From: Patescibacteria group bacterium
Lineage (GTDB): Bacteria > Patescibacteriota > Minisyncoccia > Moranbacterales > SCTJ01
Reading direction: 5' to 3'
Assembly (NCBI GenBank): GCA_004297805.1
Contig: SCTJ01000023.1
Coordinates: forward strand, 1 to 33,698
Length of the DNA: 33,698 nucleotides
A program made the position numbers and the translations under genes. A model generated the notes under the pieces. It saw only the letters and a program-made list of their open reading frames with translations, had not been told where the DNA came from and did not search any database. The stretch's first letter is position 1, and each line of letters starts with the position of its first letter. Below are positions 21,190-29,163 of the stretch, in pieces.

Positions 21190-21813
21190 ATGGATGCAAC
21201 TGGCCAACATATTTTTCAATTTCTCTCACAATACGGATATTGGATAATGCTGCCCATCATGATTGTGGAGGGTCCGGTAGTGACGATTATCGCGGCCATG
21301 CTGTCGCGATTGGGAGCTTTCAATGTGGGGATAGTTTTCATGCTTTCGGTCCTGGGAGACATGATTGGAGACGTGATTTTGTACGGACTAGGTCGGCGTT
21401 TCGGTCTGGGCTTTGTGAGGCATGCGGGAAAATATGTGGGGATTACCGAGAGTTTAGTGCAGCGCATGGAAAGATACTTTGTGCGGCATGGGGGCGCGAC
21501 AATCTTCACGGTGAAATCAACCACGGGACTCTGCTGGGCAACATTTGTGGCAGCCGGTATCGTGAAAATGGATTTTCGCAAATTTGTGCGGTACTCTTTT
21601 TTGGGAGGGCTGGTTTGGAGCGGCTTCCTGGTGGGCATGGGATACTTCTATGGTTACCTCTGGAAAACAATCCGAGTGTATATTAGTTGGGTGGGCTGGG
21701 TAATTTTTGGTCTGGCTATTATTTCTTTTGGAATAATTACGCTATATAAGCGGCGTAAGGGTCGGGAGGTGCTTAATGAGTCTTTAGAAAATAATAACGG
21801 TACGGTGGCATGA
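21190..21813 (+). CDS. DedA-family membrane protein
   Basis: 207 residues with DedA features: N-terminal re-entrant region with EGPVVTIIAAMLSRLGAF (usual EssglPiP-like position), VLGDMIGDVILYGLGRRFG, a conserved Gly-rich segment (HGGATIFTVKSTTGLCWATF VAAG split by a turn) and two or three C-terminal helices with a basic end (YKRRKGRE). DedA/VTT-domain proteins act as lipid scramblases or in undecaprenyl-phosphate recycling and membrane homeostasis. The usual Arg in the Phe-x-Arg-phi motif reads here as TVKST, a Lys change. The stop overlaps the next ATG (ATGA), so it is coupled to the hydrolase. Confidence 0.88.
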   Translation: MDATGQHIFQFLSQYGYWIMLPIMIVEGPVVTIIAAMLSRLGAFNVGIVFMLSVLGDMIGDVILYGLGRRFGLGFVRHAGKYVGITESLVQRMERYFVRHGGATIFTVKSTTGLCWATFVAAGIVKMDFRKFVRYSFLGGLVWSGFLVGMGYFYGYLWKTIRVYISWVGWVIFGLAIISFGIITLYKRRKGREVLNESLENNNGTVA

Positions 21814-22640
21814 CCGAGCGGGTGAAAAAAATACTCAGATCTATCGGCAGCATTCTGCGTTCTGATCCGCAGAAGCTTTTTCGTTTCGAACGGCACTTGG
21901 TTAACCAACCTTTCTTTTTTCAAGGTACTAATGGTCGGGCGGTTATTTTAGCGCACGGATGGTCATCGACGCCCTATGAAGTTAGGCGTTTGGGAAAGTA
22001 TTTGAATGAAAATGGCTATACAGTTTCTGGTCCGATGCTTCGAGGGCATGGCACGGTGCCTAAAGATCTGGAGGGGGTAAAATGGCAGGACTGGCTAAAT
22101 GATCTTGATGCGGAATACGAGCGATTGCATGCCACTCATGACAAGATATATCTAGCCGGAACTTCGATTGGTTCCAGTCTGTCGTTGCTTTTAGCTCAGC
22201 GGAAACCGGAGATTGGTGCATTGGTGCTGATGGCTACCCCATTCCATATCCGTTTTGAAAGGCAAGTAATCTGGATTCTTCGAGCCACTAGGTTTTTCAA
22301 AAAATATCGGCGCAAATTTTATCCGCCTACTTTTGGTTCGGCGAGAACAATTACGCGACTCATATCATATCAAACCTATCCGATCGATAGCGTTTTGGAA
22401 ATTTATCCCCTGATTGAAGAAGTGCGCCATATCCTGCCTCAGATAAAGGCTCCGTGCCTTATTATTCAGTCTAGTAGCGACCACATTGTTTCGCGAGGCA
22501 GTCTCGAGAAAATTTATGCTCAGATCGGATCGGTCACAAAACAGAAAAGATATATTCATCGGGCCTACCACACTTTTATTTCAGACATCAAAAACGAACA
22601 TGTCTTCGAGGACATTCTAAACTTTCTGAATGAGAATTAA
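21810..22640 (+). CDS. Alpha/beta hydrolase (carboxylesterase/monoacylglycerol lipase type)
   Basis: 276 residues starting in the ATGA overlap with the DedA gene. The fold is clear: oxyanion region AVILAHGWSSTPYEVRRLG, GPMLRGHG, nucleophile elbow G-T-Ser119-I-G, acid Asp in IQSSSDHIVS, and the catalytic His in YHTFISD. These match the Est30/monoacylglycerol lipase-type esterases that cut short acyl or glycerol esters. Coupling to a DedA lipid transporter and a glycosyltransferase 11 bases downstream suggests a job in lipid handling, perhaps using host-derived lipids. The substrate is an inference; the enzyme class is firm. Confidence 0.88.
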   Translation: MTERVKKILRSIGSILRSDPQKLFRFERHLVNQPFFFQGTNGRAVILAHGWSSTPYEVRRLGKYLNENGYTVSGPMLRGHGTVPKDLEGVKWQDWLNDLDAEYERLHATHDKIYLAGTSIGSSLSLLLAQRKPEIGALVLMATPFHIRFERQVIWILRATRFFKKYRRKFYPPTFGSARTITRLISYQTYPIDSVLEIYPLIEEVRHILPQIKAPCLIIQSSSDHIVSRGSLEKIYAQIGSVTKQKRYIHRAYHTFISDIKNEHVFEDILNFLNEN

Positions 22641-22651
22641 CTTGGGCGGAA

Positions 22652-23809
22652 ATGAGAATCGGTATTTTTACCAACAACTATTTGCCTAATCCATATGGCG
22701 TGACAGCGTCGATTGAGAGTTTTCGGCATGAGCTGGAAAGGTGCGGCCATGAGGTGTTCGTTTTTGCTCCACGATATCCAGATTATCAAGATTGTGGCCG
22801 ACACGTTTTCCGTTATCCGGCACTCGACGTGAAAGTTAAATTTCGCTTTCCCTTGCCCATTCATTTTTCTCCAAAGATGAGTCGGATATTGGAATCACTA
22901 GAGCTGGATATTATTCATTCGCAACATCCAAATTTGCTGGGCTCAGCGGCTAAAAGTTGGGCGCGAAAAAAGCAGATCCCGCTGGTGTTTACCTGGCACA
23001 CTTTGTATGATCGGTATGTGCATTTCGTGCCATTCGTTCCGCGCCGCTTGGCGGCCTGGTGGGTGATTCGCCAGGCGGTGAAATATGCCAATCAAAGCGA
23101 GGCAGTCATTGTTCCCACCGTCTCGGCCGAAAAAATAATTAGAGGTTGGGGATTGAAAAATGGATACATGGCAGTGTTGGCTACGGGAGTAGAAAACGTT
23201 TTTCAGGGTGCCGACGGGACAGTGGTGAGAAGGCGTTTTGAAATTGCAAATGATGCACCGGTGCTGTTCACGGTTTGTCGTCTGACGAGCGAAAAAAATG
23301 TGGAATACTTGTTTCGAGAAGTTTTCAGCGTGCTGCAGATGAACGAACAGGCAATTTTTTTGGTGGTGGGCGATGGAAATTTGGGGCCGCGCCTGAGGCA
23401 ACTGGCAACTGCAGCCGGAGTAGCGGAGCGAGTGATCTTGGCGGGCGAAGTACCGAAAGAAAAAATCAAAGATTATTATGCAGCGGGGAATATCTTTGTC
23501 TATGCCTCCAAGTCTGAGACGCAAGGGGTGATTATTGCCGAAGCCATGTACTCGGGTTTGCCAGTGGTAGCGGTCCGTGCCACAGGCGTGGAAGATTATG
23601 TGCAAGATGGTCAAACTGGTTTCCTGGTCAATGGACAGGCGGGCGATCTGGCGCATGCCACGCAGCGGCTTCTAGACGACTCGCCACTCAGAGAAAATTT
23701 TTCAGTTGCAGCGAAAAAGATTGCCACAGAGCATTACACCGCAGCTGTGGCCACGGAAAAATTGTTAGCGGTTTATGCCGACGCTATCGCCAGAAAGAAA
23801 AGAGATTAG
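22652..23809 (+). CDS. GT4-family glycosyltransferase
   Basis: 385 residues with GT-B fold and retaining GT4 signatures: N-terminal RIGIFTNNYLPNPYGVTASI, DIIHSQHPNLLG, TWHTLYDRYV; C-terminal nucleotide-sugar domain VCRLTSEKNVEYLF, VVGDGNLGPRLRQLA, and the E-x7-E motif in SETQGVIIAEAMYSGLPVVA. The layout is closest to diacylglycerol glucosyltransferases and related membrane-associated enzymes. An SD-like GGGCGGA precedes the ATG. It is probably in one operon with dedA and the hydrolase, consistent with glycolipid synthesis. The stop lies 3 bases from the stop of the convergent amidase. Acceptor is unproven. Confidence 0.9.
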   Translation: MRIGIFTNNYLPNPYGVTASIESFRHELERCGHEVFVFAPRYPDYQDCGRHVFRYPALDVKVKFRFPLPIHFSPKMSRILESLELDIIHSQHPNLLGSAAKSWARKKQIPLVFTWHTLYDRYVHFVPFVPRRLAAWWVIRQAVKYANQSEAVIVPTVSAEKIIRGWGLKNGYMAVLATGVENVFQGADGTVVRRRFEIANDAPVLFTVCRLTSEKNVEYLFREVFSVLQMNEQAIFLVVGDGNLGPRLRQLATAAGVAERVILAGEVPKEKIKDYYAAGNIFVYASKSETQGVIIAEAMYSGLPVVAVRATGVEDYVQDGQTGFLVNGQAGDLAHATQRLLDDSPLRENFSVAAKKIATEHYTAAVATEKLLAVYADAIARKKRD

Positions 23810-23812
23810 GGA

Positions 23813-24571
23813 TTATTTTTTCACTTTGTTCCACTCAAAATTCCACGGGTCAGTTTTGCGTCCGGGCGCAATGTCGGCATGACCCAGAATATATTTGATG
23901 CGGTAGCTGTTTTTAAATGAAGTTAAAAGTTTATTTAGCGTCGCATATTGTTCGTTAGTCGGTCGGTCATCCTTGGTCGTCATGATCTCAATGCCTAGAG
24001 AAAAATTGTTGACGCCCTGGCGTCCATCGGGCACCTGGCCTTCGCCGGCATGGTAGGCGATATTTTTGTCAGCCACCAGTCGGAAAATCTTGCCTTGGCG
24101 ATCAATGAGATAGTGGGGCGCCACTCCATAGTCTTGGTATTCCTCCAGGAGTCGATCAAAATTGTAGACATCTCCGCCAAGAGCGTTGTAGGAAGAATGA
24201 ATAATAATAGTGTCGATAGTGCGGTTGGAGGCCTTGGCATGACCCCAGGAGACTAGGTGCTGGGCGATGTTTGGCTGGTCAGTCACGGTGGTTGGTTTTG
24301 TGTCAGGGGTCTCCAGAACTGTTTGAGCCGGCTTGGGTTTGTCGGGAGCAGTCTCCGCCGGTGTGTCTTGAGATGTTGCAGCCGAACTATCAGGATCTTG
24401 AGAGATCACGATTGACTGGTCAGGCGTAATGTTTAGATTTTCATCATGGTCGGTCGATGGTTCATTGGTCACGGTGATTTTTTCTCCACTCTTGGTTGAA
24501 CGCAGAAAATACAAGGCACTGGTGGCCAAGGCGATTAGGACTAGCAGGGCAATAATTATTTTACGCAGCAT
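23813..24571 (-). CDS. Exported N-acetylmuramoyl-L-alanine amidase (Amidase_2)
   Basis: 252 residues. An N-terminal anchor (IIIALLVLIALATSALYFL) leads to a ~75-residue Pro/Thr/Asp-rich linker, then an Amidase_2/PGRP domain: TIDTIIIHSSYNALGG (first zinc His), YGVAPHYLIDRQGKIFRLVA, IAYHAGEGQ, NNFSLGIEIM and ILGHADIAPGRKTDPW (second zinc His and Asp). These enzymes are zinc-dependent and cut the bond between MurNAc and L-Ala in peptidoglycan, outside the membrane. The promoter TTGAAG-17-TATAAT puts the RNA start at the ATG, so the mRNA is probably leaderless. It is divergent from lemA. Confidence 0.9.
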   Translation of the reverse strand: MLRKIIIALLVLIALATSALYFLRSTKSGEKITVTNEPSTDHDENLNITPDQSIVISQDPDSSAATSQDTPAETAPDKPKPAQTVLETPDTKPTTVTDQPNIAQHLVSWGHAKASNRTIDTIIIHSSYNALGGDVYNFDRLLEEYQDYGVAPHYLIDRQGKIFRLVADKNIAYHAGEGQVPDGRQGVNNFSLGIEIMTTKDDRPTNEQYATLNKLLTSFKNSYRIKYILGHADIAPGRKTDPWNFEWNKVKK

Positions 24572-24577
24572 AGGGCT

Positions 24578-24606
24578 ATTATAGTACCATCGGTCTCGTC
24601 CTTCAA
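24578..24606 (-). promoter_or_regulatory. Promoter of leaderless amidase gene
   Basis: On the minus strand TTGAAG (24606-24601), 17-base spacer, TATAAT (24583-24578), then six bases to the ATG at 24571. Such spacing leaves no 5' leader. Confidence 0.75.
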
Positions 24607-24634
24607 TCCGGCTGTACTTTCGGGATAGTTGGTA

Positions 24635-24696
24635 TATAATAGTGAGCGTAATATGTAATGCGATTTTGGAGCCGCAGGGCTCGAAATCAAAATATT
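24635..24696 (+). promoter_or_regulatory. lemA -10 box and leader hairpin
   Basis: TATAAT (24635-24640) has no clear -35. A hairpin GAGCC-GCAG-GGCTC (24669-24682) lies about 22 bases after the predicted RNA start, without a T-run. If ATG 24658 were the start, this hairpin would be coding. Confidence 0.45.
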
Positions 24697-25248
24697 ATGG
24701 GAATCGGATTAATTCTATTGGTACTTATCGGGATGGCGGTGGTTTGGCTTATTGCTGTTTACAACGGTCTGATTCAGCTCAAGAATCGAGTGGATGAAGC
24801 CTGGAGCGACATTGATGTTCAGCTCAAACGACGCTACGACCTCATCCCCAATTTGGTGAACACGGTCAAGGGTTATGCGGCGCATGAGAAGCAAGTGTTT
24901 GAAAATGTGACGGAAGCGCGTAGTCGAGCCATGGGAGCCGGGACGGCAGCCGGCAAGGCTGAAGCTGAGAACATGCTTTCCGGAGCGCTCAAATCGCTCT
25001 TCGCGATTGCGGAAAACTATCCTGACCTCAAAGCTAATCAGAACTTTCTGGAATTGCAGCGTGAGTTGACTGACACGGAAGACAAGATTCAAGCTTCGCG
25101 TCGATTTTACAATGGCAACGTGCGGGACTTCAACACCAAAATTCAAGTTTTCCCGAACAATATGATTGCGGGAATGCTTAACTTTACGCGGCGCGAATTC
25201 TTCGAAGCTGCCGCTGGAGAAAAAGAGAATGTCAAAGTAGCATTCTAG
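24697..25248 (+). CDS. lemA: LemA-family membrane protein
   Basis: ATG 24697 ([20 protein letters not shown]) gives 183 residues and starts right at the membrane segment, as LemA usually does; ATG 24658 would add 13 basic residues and cannot be excluded. The conserved stretch [39 protein letters not shown], and [20 protein letters not shown] with [11 protein letters not shown] is intact. LemA is a single-pass protein with a helical bundle; its function is poorly known, but it is commonly encoded next to the protease HtpX, as here. The next gene follows after 13 bases. Confidence 0.93.
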   Translation: MGIGLILLVLIGMAVVWLIAVYNGLIQLKNRVDEAWSDIDVQLKRRYDLIPNLVNTVKGYAAHEKQVFENVTEARSRAMGAGTAAGKAEAENMLSGALKSLFAIAENYPDLKANQNFLELQRELTDTEDKIQASRRFYNGNVRDFNTKIQVFPNNMIAGMLNFTRREFFEAAAGEKENVKVAF

Positions 25249-25261
25249 TCCCAAGGAAATT

Positions 25262-25747
25262 ATGGCCAGAGGGCAGTATTTCGAGGGCAAGCTGGGAAAA
25301 TGTCGCGGAGTCAACTGCGATAATTGTTGCTGCGATGATGATCAGGTTGAAGAATGGATTGTTGAATATTTTGCTTTTCACGAAAGGATAAAGGACTATC
25401 TGAAGTCTATTGGTATCGGGATAAACTATAAGGGCGATCGAGTCGAATTCAAGAATTGTTCTGACGGTAAGGATTGCAAATTTTTGAAGCACTCTTTGAA
25501 CAAGGATTTTGATCCCAGGCCGATTGACTGCAAAATATACCCGTTCGTAGTCGATTGGGATTCGATTGATTTTGACAAAAAAATAGTCAGTCTCTATTAC
25601 TGGGATGACACTTGCCCCCTGATCACAGAGGAGTCGATTACTGCAGAATTCAAAAAAGAAGTCGAAGATATCATCAAAAGAGATTTCTCCGCTCTGTTCT
25701 ATGGGGCTATCTTCTCGGTAAAGTTTATGGATAAAATCAAGAAATGA
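25262..25747 (+). CDS. Cys-rich YkgJ-like (zinc/iron-chelating type) protein
   Basis: 161 residues. Cysteines cluster in KCRGVNCDNCCCDDD near the N-terminus, in KNCSDGKDCKFL and RPIDCKIYPFVVDW in the middle, and DTCPL further on. This is the pattern of the YkgJ/UPF0153 family, which is thought to bind a metal or Fe-S cluster; function is not established. An AAGGAA SD precedes the ATG. It sits between lemA and htpX, and its stop overlaps the htpX start (ATGA), so it is translationally coupled to the protease. The insertion of such a gene in the lemA-htpX pair is unusual. Confidence 0.72.
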   Translation: MARGQYFEGKLGKCRGVNCDNCCCDDDQVEEWIVEYFAFHERIKDYLKSIGIGINYKGDRVEFKNCSDGKDCKFLKHSLNKDFDPRPIDCKIYPFVVDWDSIDFDKKIVSLYYWDDTCPLITEESITAEFKKEVEDIIKRDFSALFYGAIFSVKFMDKIKK

Positions 25748-26628
25748 CTCTCTACACTCAATCGGATCGCAATACTCGTCTAACCTGGCTATACATCAGT
25801 GGCTTTCTGATCTTCGTGATTGGGGTGGGTTACATTTTTGCCGGGGCCATGCGCAATAGCGCGATCCTCTATGGCGCGGTAATATTTTCGGTGGCGATGA
25901 GTTTTGGTTCCTATTGGTGGAGCGACAAAATTGTCTTGGCCATGAGTGGAGCTAAAGAAGTGACGCATGATAATGGGCGGGAAATCTATCATTTGGTCGA
26001 GAATTTGTGCATTACAGCTGGTTTACCGGTGCCCAAAATCTATATTATCGAAGATACGGCGCCCAATGCCTTTGCCACGGGGCGCGATCCGCAGCACGGA
26101 GTAATTTGTCTCACAACCGGAATTTTACAGAAACTCGAAAAGGTTGAATTGGAAGGGGTGATTGCGCACGAACTTTCGCATATTGGCAATCGAGATATCC
26201 TGCTGTCCACGGTGGTCGTGGTGCTGGTGGGATTTGTGACGCTCCTCGCGGATTGGTTTCGCCATTTTGCCTTCCGCGGTCGACGCAGTGACAATGAGGG
26301 TGGCGGCCAAGCCATCTTCGTGATTTTGGCGATTGTCCTTTCAATCCTGGCGCCGATTGCGGCCACTTTGATGCAATTGGCCATTTCACGCAAGCGGGAA
26401 TTTCTGGCCGATTCTTCGGGCGCTTTGCTCACACGCTATCCGGAAGGTCTGGCGCGAGCGTTGGAAAAAATCTCTGGCGACCAAGAACCATTGGAAGCAG
26501 CCAATCGCGCCACGGCTCATCTTTTCATTGTCAATCCATTCAAAGGTAAAAAAATGGCCAAGATGTTTATGACCCATCCGCCGATTGAAGAACGAGTAGC
26601 AGCCTTGCGGGGTCTGGACATTTCATAA
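25744..26628 (+). CDS. htpX: HtpX-like M48 zinc metalloprotease
   Basis: 294 residues with two N-terminal membrane helices (LYISGFLIFVIGVGYIFAG, ILYGAVIFSVAMSFGSYWW), the zinc motif HELSH (142-146) with catalytic Glu143, two further membrane helices, and third zinc ligand Glu219 in EFLADSSG. NAFATGRDPQHGVICLTTGI is the family's substrate-cleft block, and THPPIEERVAALRGL the C-terminal signature. HtpX degrades misfolded membrane proteins at the cytoplasmic side. It starts within the stop of the Cys-rich gene. A stress-regulated membrane quality unit with LemA is a reasonable inference. Confidence 0.95.
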   Translation: MTLYTQSDRNTRLTWLYISGFLIFVIGVGYIFAGAMRNSAILYGAVIFSVAMSFGSYWWSDKIVLAMSGAKEVTHDNGREIYHLVENLCITAGLPVPKIYIIEDTAPNAFATGRDPQHGVICLTTGILQKLEKVELEGVIAHELSHIGNRDILLSTVVVVLVGFVTLLADWFRHFAFRGRRSDNEGGGQAIFVILAIVLSILAPIAATLMQLAISRKREFLADSSGALLTRYPEGLARALEKISGDQEPLEAANRATAHLFIVNPFKGKKMAKMFMTHPPIEERVAALRGLDIS

Positions 26629-26642
26629 TATATCAAGCTTCT

Positions 26643-27041
26643 ATGTTGCGCTTAGCTTTGGGGCATATCTTCACTCAGCATGCGCTGTTCAAGATGCAGC
26701 AGTATGGCCTGTCGGAGCAGCGCGTGAGAAGAGTGATTCGCGCTCCTCAAAGACTGGAGGAGGGTATCGTGAAAAATACTATCGCGGTCATGCAGCCAGT
26801 TTCAGAGAAGCGGGTAGATGGCAAAATGGTTTGGAAACAGGAGATCTGGGTAATGTACATACTGGCGAAGCACAAAGCTCAAAGCGCAAAACGCGAACAA
26901 AACACAAACAAGGCATCGAAAACTGACAAGATAGGACTTAGGCAACTAAAAATCATCAGTGCTTGGCGCTATCCGGGAGTCAGTCCCAAGCGGAACCCCA
27001 TTCCCGAGGAAATTTTACGGGAGCTGGCGAGTCTGAGATAG
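26643..27041 (+). CDS. DUF4258-like hypothetical protein
   Basis: 132 residues, basic. The N-terminal part FTQHALFKMQQYGLSEQRVRRVIRAPQR resembles the DUF4258 pattern (His, then a helix, then Gly-x-Ser/Thr and Val-x-x-Val), a small fold related to toxin-like RNase/RelE proteins. A Lys/Gln/Asn-rich low-complexity insert (KAQSAKREQNTNKASKTDK) separates it from the C-terminal LKIISAWRYPGVSPKRNP. It follows htpX by 14 bases and is probably in that operon. No antitoxin-like partner is adjacent, so a toxin role is not supported. Confidence 0.55.
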   Translation: MLRLALGHIFTQHALFKMQQYGLSEQRVRRVIRAPQRLEEGIVKNTIAVMQPVSEKRVDGKMVWKQEIWVMYILAKHKAQSAKREQNTNKASKTDKIGLRQLKIISAWRYPGVSPKRNPIPEEILRELASLR

Positions 27042-27069
27042 CCGTGTGGACAAGTTTGGGCGCGACGTT

Positions 27070-27098
27070 TTGTGGATTCAGGGTTTTTGTGGTAATAT
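27070..27098 (+). promoter_or_regulatory. Promoter of VirB6-pilin cluster
   Basis: TTGTGG (27070-27075), 17-base spacer, TAATAT (27093-27098). The RNA start near 27105 leaves a leader of about 43 bases. Confidence 0.5.
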
Positions 27099-27147
27099 CA
27101 GCGCAGTGGAAGAAACGGCTAAAGCCTAAAAACAGAAATTGACCTAC

Positions 27148-29121
27148 ATGTTCGTCAGTCAATATTTGGAGCAAAAAAAAGTTTCGCTCAGTGAAGAGAA
27201 TCAGCACAAACCAGCCCTCAAACGCAAGGGATTGGTTTTTTTGATTTCGTTTTTGTTGCTGTTGCTAATACCTTTTGCTAAGGCTAAAGCGGTGGCTCCA
27301 CTGGTTGCGATTATATTGGGCGCTGTTGTTATTGGAACCATCGTTTTTTCTCAAGGTTCAGTTAATCCTTTGTTGGCGCCAATCAATATTGCTCTGTATG
27401 CCGTGCTAGCCGTAATGGTGCTACTGATAAATATTGCCGGTGCAATTCTAGACGTAGCAGTAAACTCTCAAGCATATAGTCAGCTCCTGGCACATGAGTC
27501 GGTGGTTTCAATGTGGGGGTTCATCAGAGATTTCCTTAACATGCTTTTTATTTTCGCCCTGCTTTTCTCGGCCTTTTGCACTATCTATCAGGTTTCTAAA
27601 TATCATCTCAAAAATGTGGTGCTATGGGTGGTTCTGATGGCGCTGTTGGTCAATTTTAGCTATCCGATCACACGATTTGTTATAGATGCAGCCAACATAC
27701 CGATGTTCTATTTTCTGAATGAAGGTCTGACACCCAACAAAAATGGTCAGATCTCGCCTTATTTCTCTCCGATGACAAACATCGGTCTATTGACTGAGAA
27801 AGCTCTTTCGCCAGGAATAGCCAGTAGTATGAGTTCTGATACAACATTAAATCTAATTTTTGCAATTATATTCCTATTTATATTCATGGTGACATTGATG
27901 GGATTTGCCATTACATTATTAGTTCGCATGCTCATCTTGGTAATTCTTCTGATTCTTTCCCCGGCCGGTTTTACTCTATACGCTTTCCCGTCGACCAAAC
28001 ATTACGCAGGTCAATGGTGGGATAAACTCATGAAAACGGCTTTTCAGGGGCCAGTCCTGGCATTTTTTCTTTATCTGGCGATTAGTATGTTTACCATGCA
28101 GAGCGCTGATCTCGATGAATTCAAAGAAGGAATAAAGGCAAGCGGTGGCAATGTTGAGCAGTTGGTTATCCTGGGAGTTTATTTTTCAGTCCCAATAGCG
28201 TTGCTTTGGATTGGGCTGAGTATGAGTAGCACTATGGGTGCGGCCGGATCTGGTATGGCGATGAGTTGGGCCAAGTCAGCCGGAAACAAGGTGAGGGGGT
28301 TGGGCAAGGTTGCTTGGACTGGAACGGGCGTGCCTGGTGCAGCTAGCAAGTCATGGGAAGGATTCAAGAAATCCGGCAAATTGTTTGGCAAGCTGCCAAT
28401 AATGGAGGGATCTGCCGCACGTGGTGATCGAGAAAGTCGTTGGGCTGCGAGAATTACGGGTGGTCGTGGAGCAGCTGCAGCTGAACGCGAAGCCGCACTT
28501 AATAGGCGGGCCAGGGAACGTGCCGACGAACACAAGAAATTTGGAACTGACACCGCTTCTCTTCATCAAGCACTGGGTAGTAATGATGCAGTTGAGCGGC
28601 GTGCGGCCTTGATGGCTAGTATGGACGGCAATAAGTGGCAAAACGCCGCACACCTTCAGGCTGCGCTGGCTGCTGCCAAGAAGTCAGACGGCAGAACCAC
28701 TGACACTGAGCTGCAGAAACAGGTAATAGACAAGCTCAAGGCAGACGAAATGCATAATCTGGTCACGAATTATGACGAGCTGAGAGATGTGATGGCTGCT
28801 GCTGGCAATCCGGATGTTAAGAGCGCTATGACTGCCAAAATGCGAGATCAAAATGCTAAAACGCTCATTGAATACGAGGCTAATAATGGTGTTCGAAGCG
28901 CCGAAGAATCAGTTCGCGAGCATCTAGGTAAAATGAAGGCTGGAAAATTGGCTGATCAGAGGGGGATGCACGAAACAGGATTTCTGGAAGGCAATACTGC
29001 CGTTGGCAACGCAGTCGGGGCGCATTTGCATGGAAAAAATGCTGAGTATAAGCAAAAAATGTTAGAAGAAGGTCAAGATTCGGCTATAAGGGCCTGGCGT
29101 AGTGCCGGAATCGTTGATTAG
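27148..29121 (+). CDS. VirB6/TrbL-like polytopic membrane protein
   Basis: ATG 27148 gives 657 residues (a TTG at 27139 adds three). The N-terminal ~370 residues hold a signal-like helix and about seven membrane segments, including FIRDFLNMLFIFALLFSAFC, FMVTLMGFAITLLVRMLILV ILLILSP and a block AGQWWDKLMKTAFQGPVLAF typical of VirB6/TrbL proteins in this lineage. The C-terminal ~280 residues are helical, basic and Ala-rich (AAAEREAALNRRARERADEH ... LHQALGSNDAVERRAALMAS). VirB6 forms the inner-membrane part of type IV secretion systems. The gene is followed by an unknown protein and four pilins. The cytoplasmic tail is unusually long. Confidence 0.78.
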   Translation: MFVSQYLEQKKVSLSEENQHKPALKRKGLVFLISFLLLLLIPFAKAKAVAPLVAIILGAVVIGTIVFSQGSVNPLLAPINIALYAVLAVMVLLINIAGAILDVAVNSQAYSQLLAHESVVSMWGFIRDFLNMLFIFALLFSAFCTIYQVSKYHLKNVVLWVVLMALLVNFSYPITRFVIDAANIPMFYFLNEGLTPNKNGQISPYFSPMTNIGLLTEKALSPGIASSMSSDTTLNLIFAIIFLFIFMVTLMGFAITLLVRMLILVILLILSPAGFTLYAFPSTKHYAGQWWDKLMKTAFQGPVLAFFLYLAISMFTMQSADLDEFKEGIKASGGNVEQLVILGVYFSVPIALLWIGLSMSSTMGAAGSGMAMSWAKSAGNKVRGLGKVAWTGTGVPGAASKSWEGFKKSGKLFGKLPIMEGSAARGDRESRWAARITGGRGAAAAEREAALNRRARERADEHKKFGTDTASLHQALGSNDAVERRAALMASMDGNKWQNAAHLQAALAAAKKSDGRTTDTELQKQVIDKLKADEMHNLVTNYDELRDVMAAAGNPDVKSAMTAKMRDQNAKTLIEYEANNGVRSAEESVREHLGKMKAGKLADQRGMHETGFLEGNTAVGNAVGAHLHGKNAEYKQKMLEEGQDSAIRAWRSAGIVD

Positions 29122-29163
29122 AAATATTTTCAGAAAAAGTTAACAAAGGAGCAGAACTGTCAT

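Noticed and set aside
22943-23656. 237-residue minus-strand frame inside the glycosyltransferase
   Set aside because: His/Gln/Arg-rich antisense translation without any recognisable domain; the plus strand encodes a complete GT4 enzyme.
24715-25314. 199-residue minus-strand frame over lemA
   Set aside because: Antisense to a well-conserved gene and lacking start signals.
26643-27041. Toxin-antitoxin module (DUF4258/RelE-like toxin)
   Set aside because: No adjacent antitoxin gene is present, and the gene follows htpX as part of an operon.
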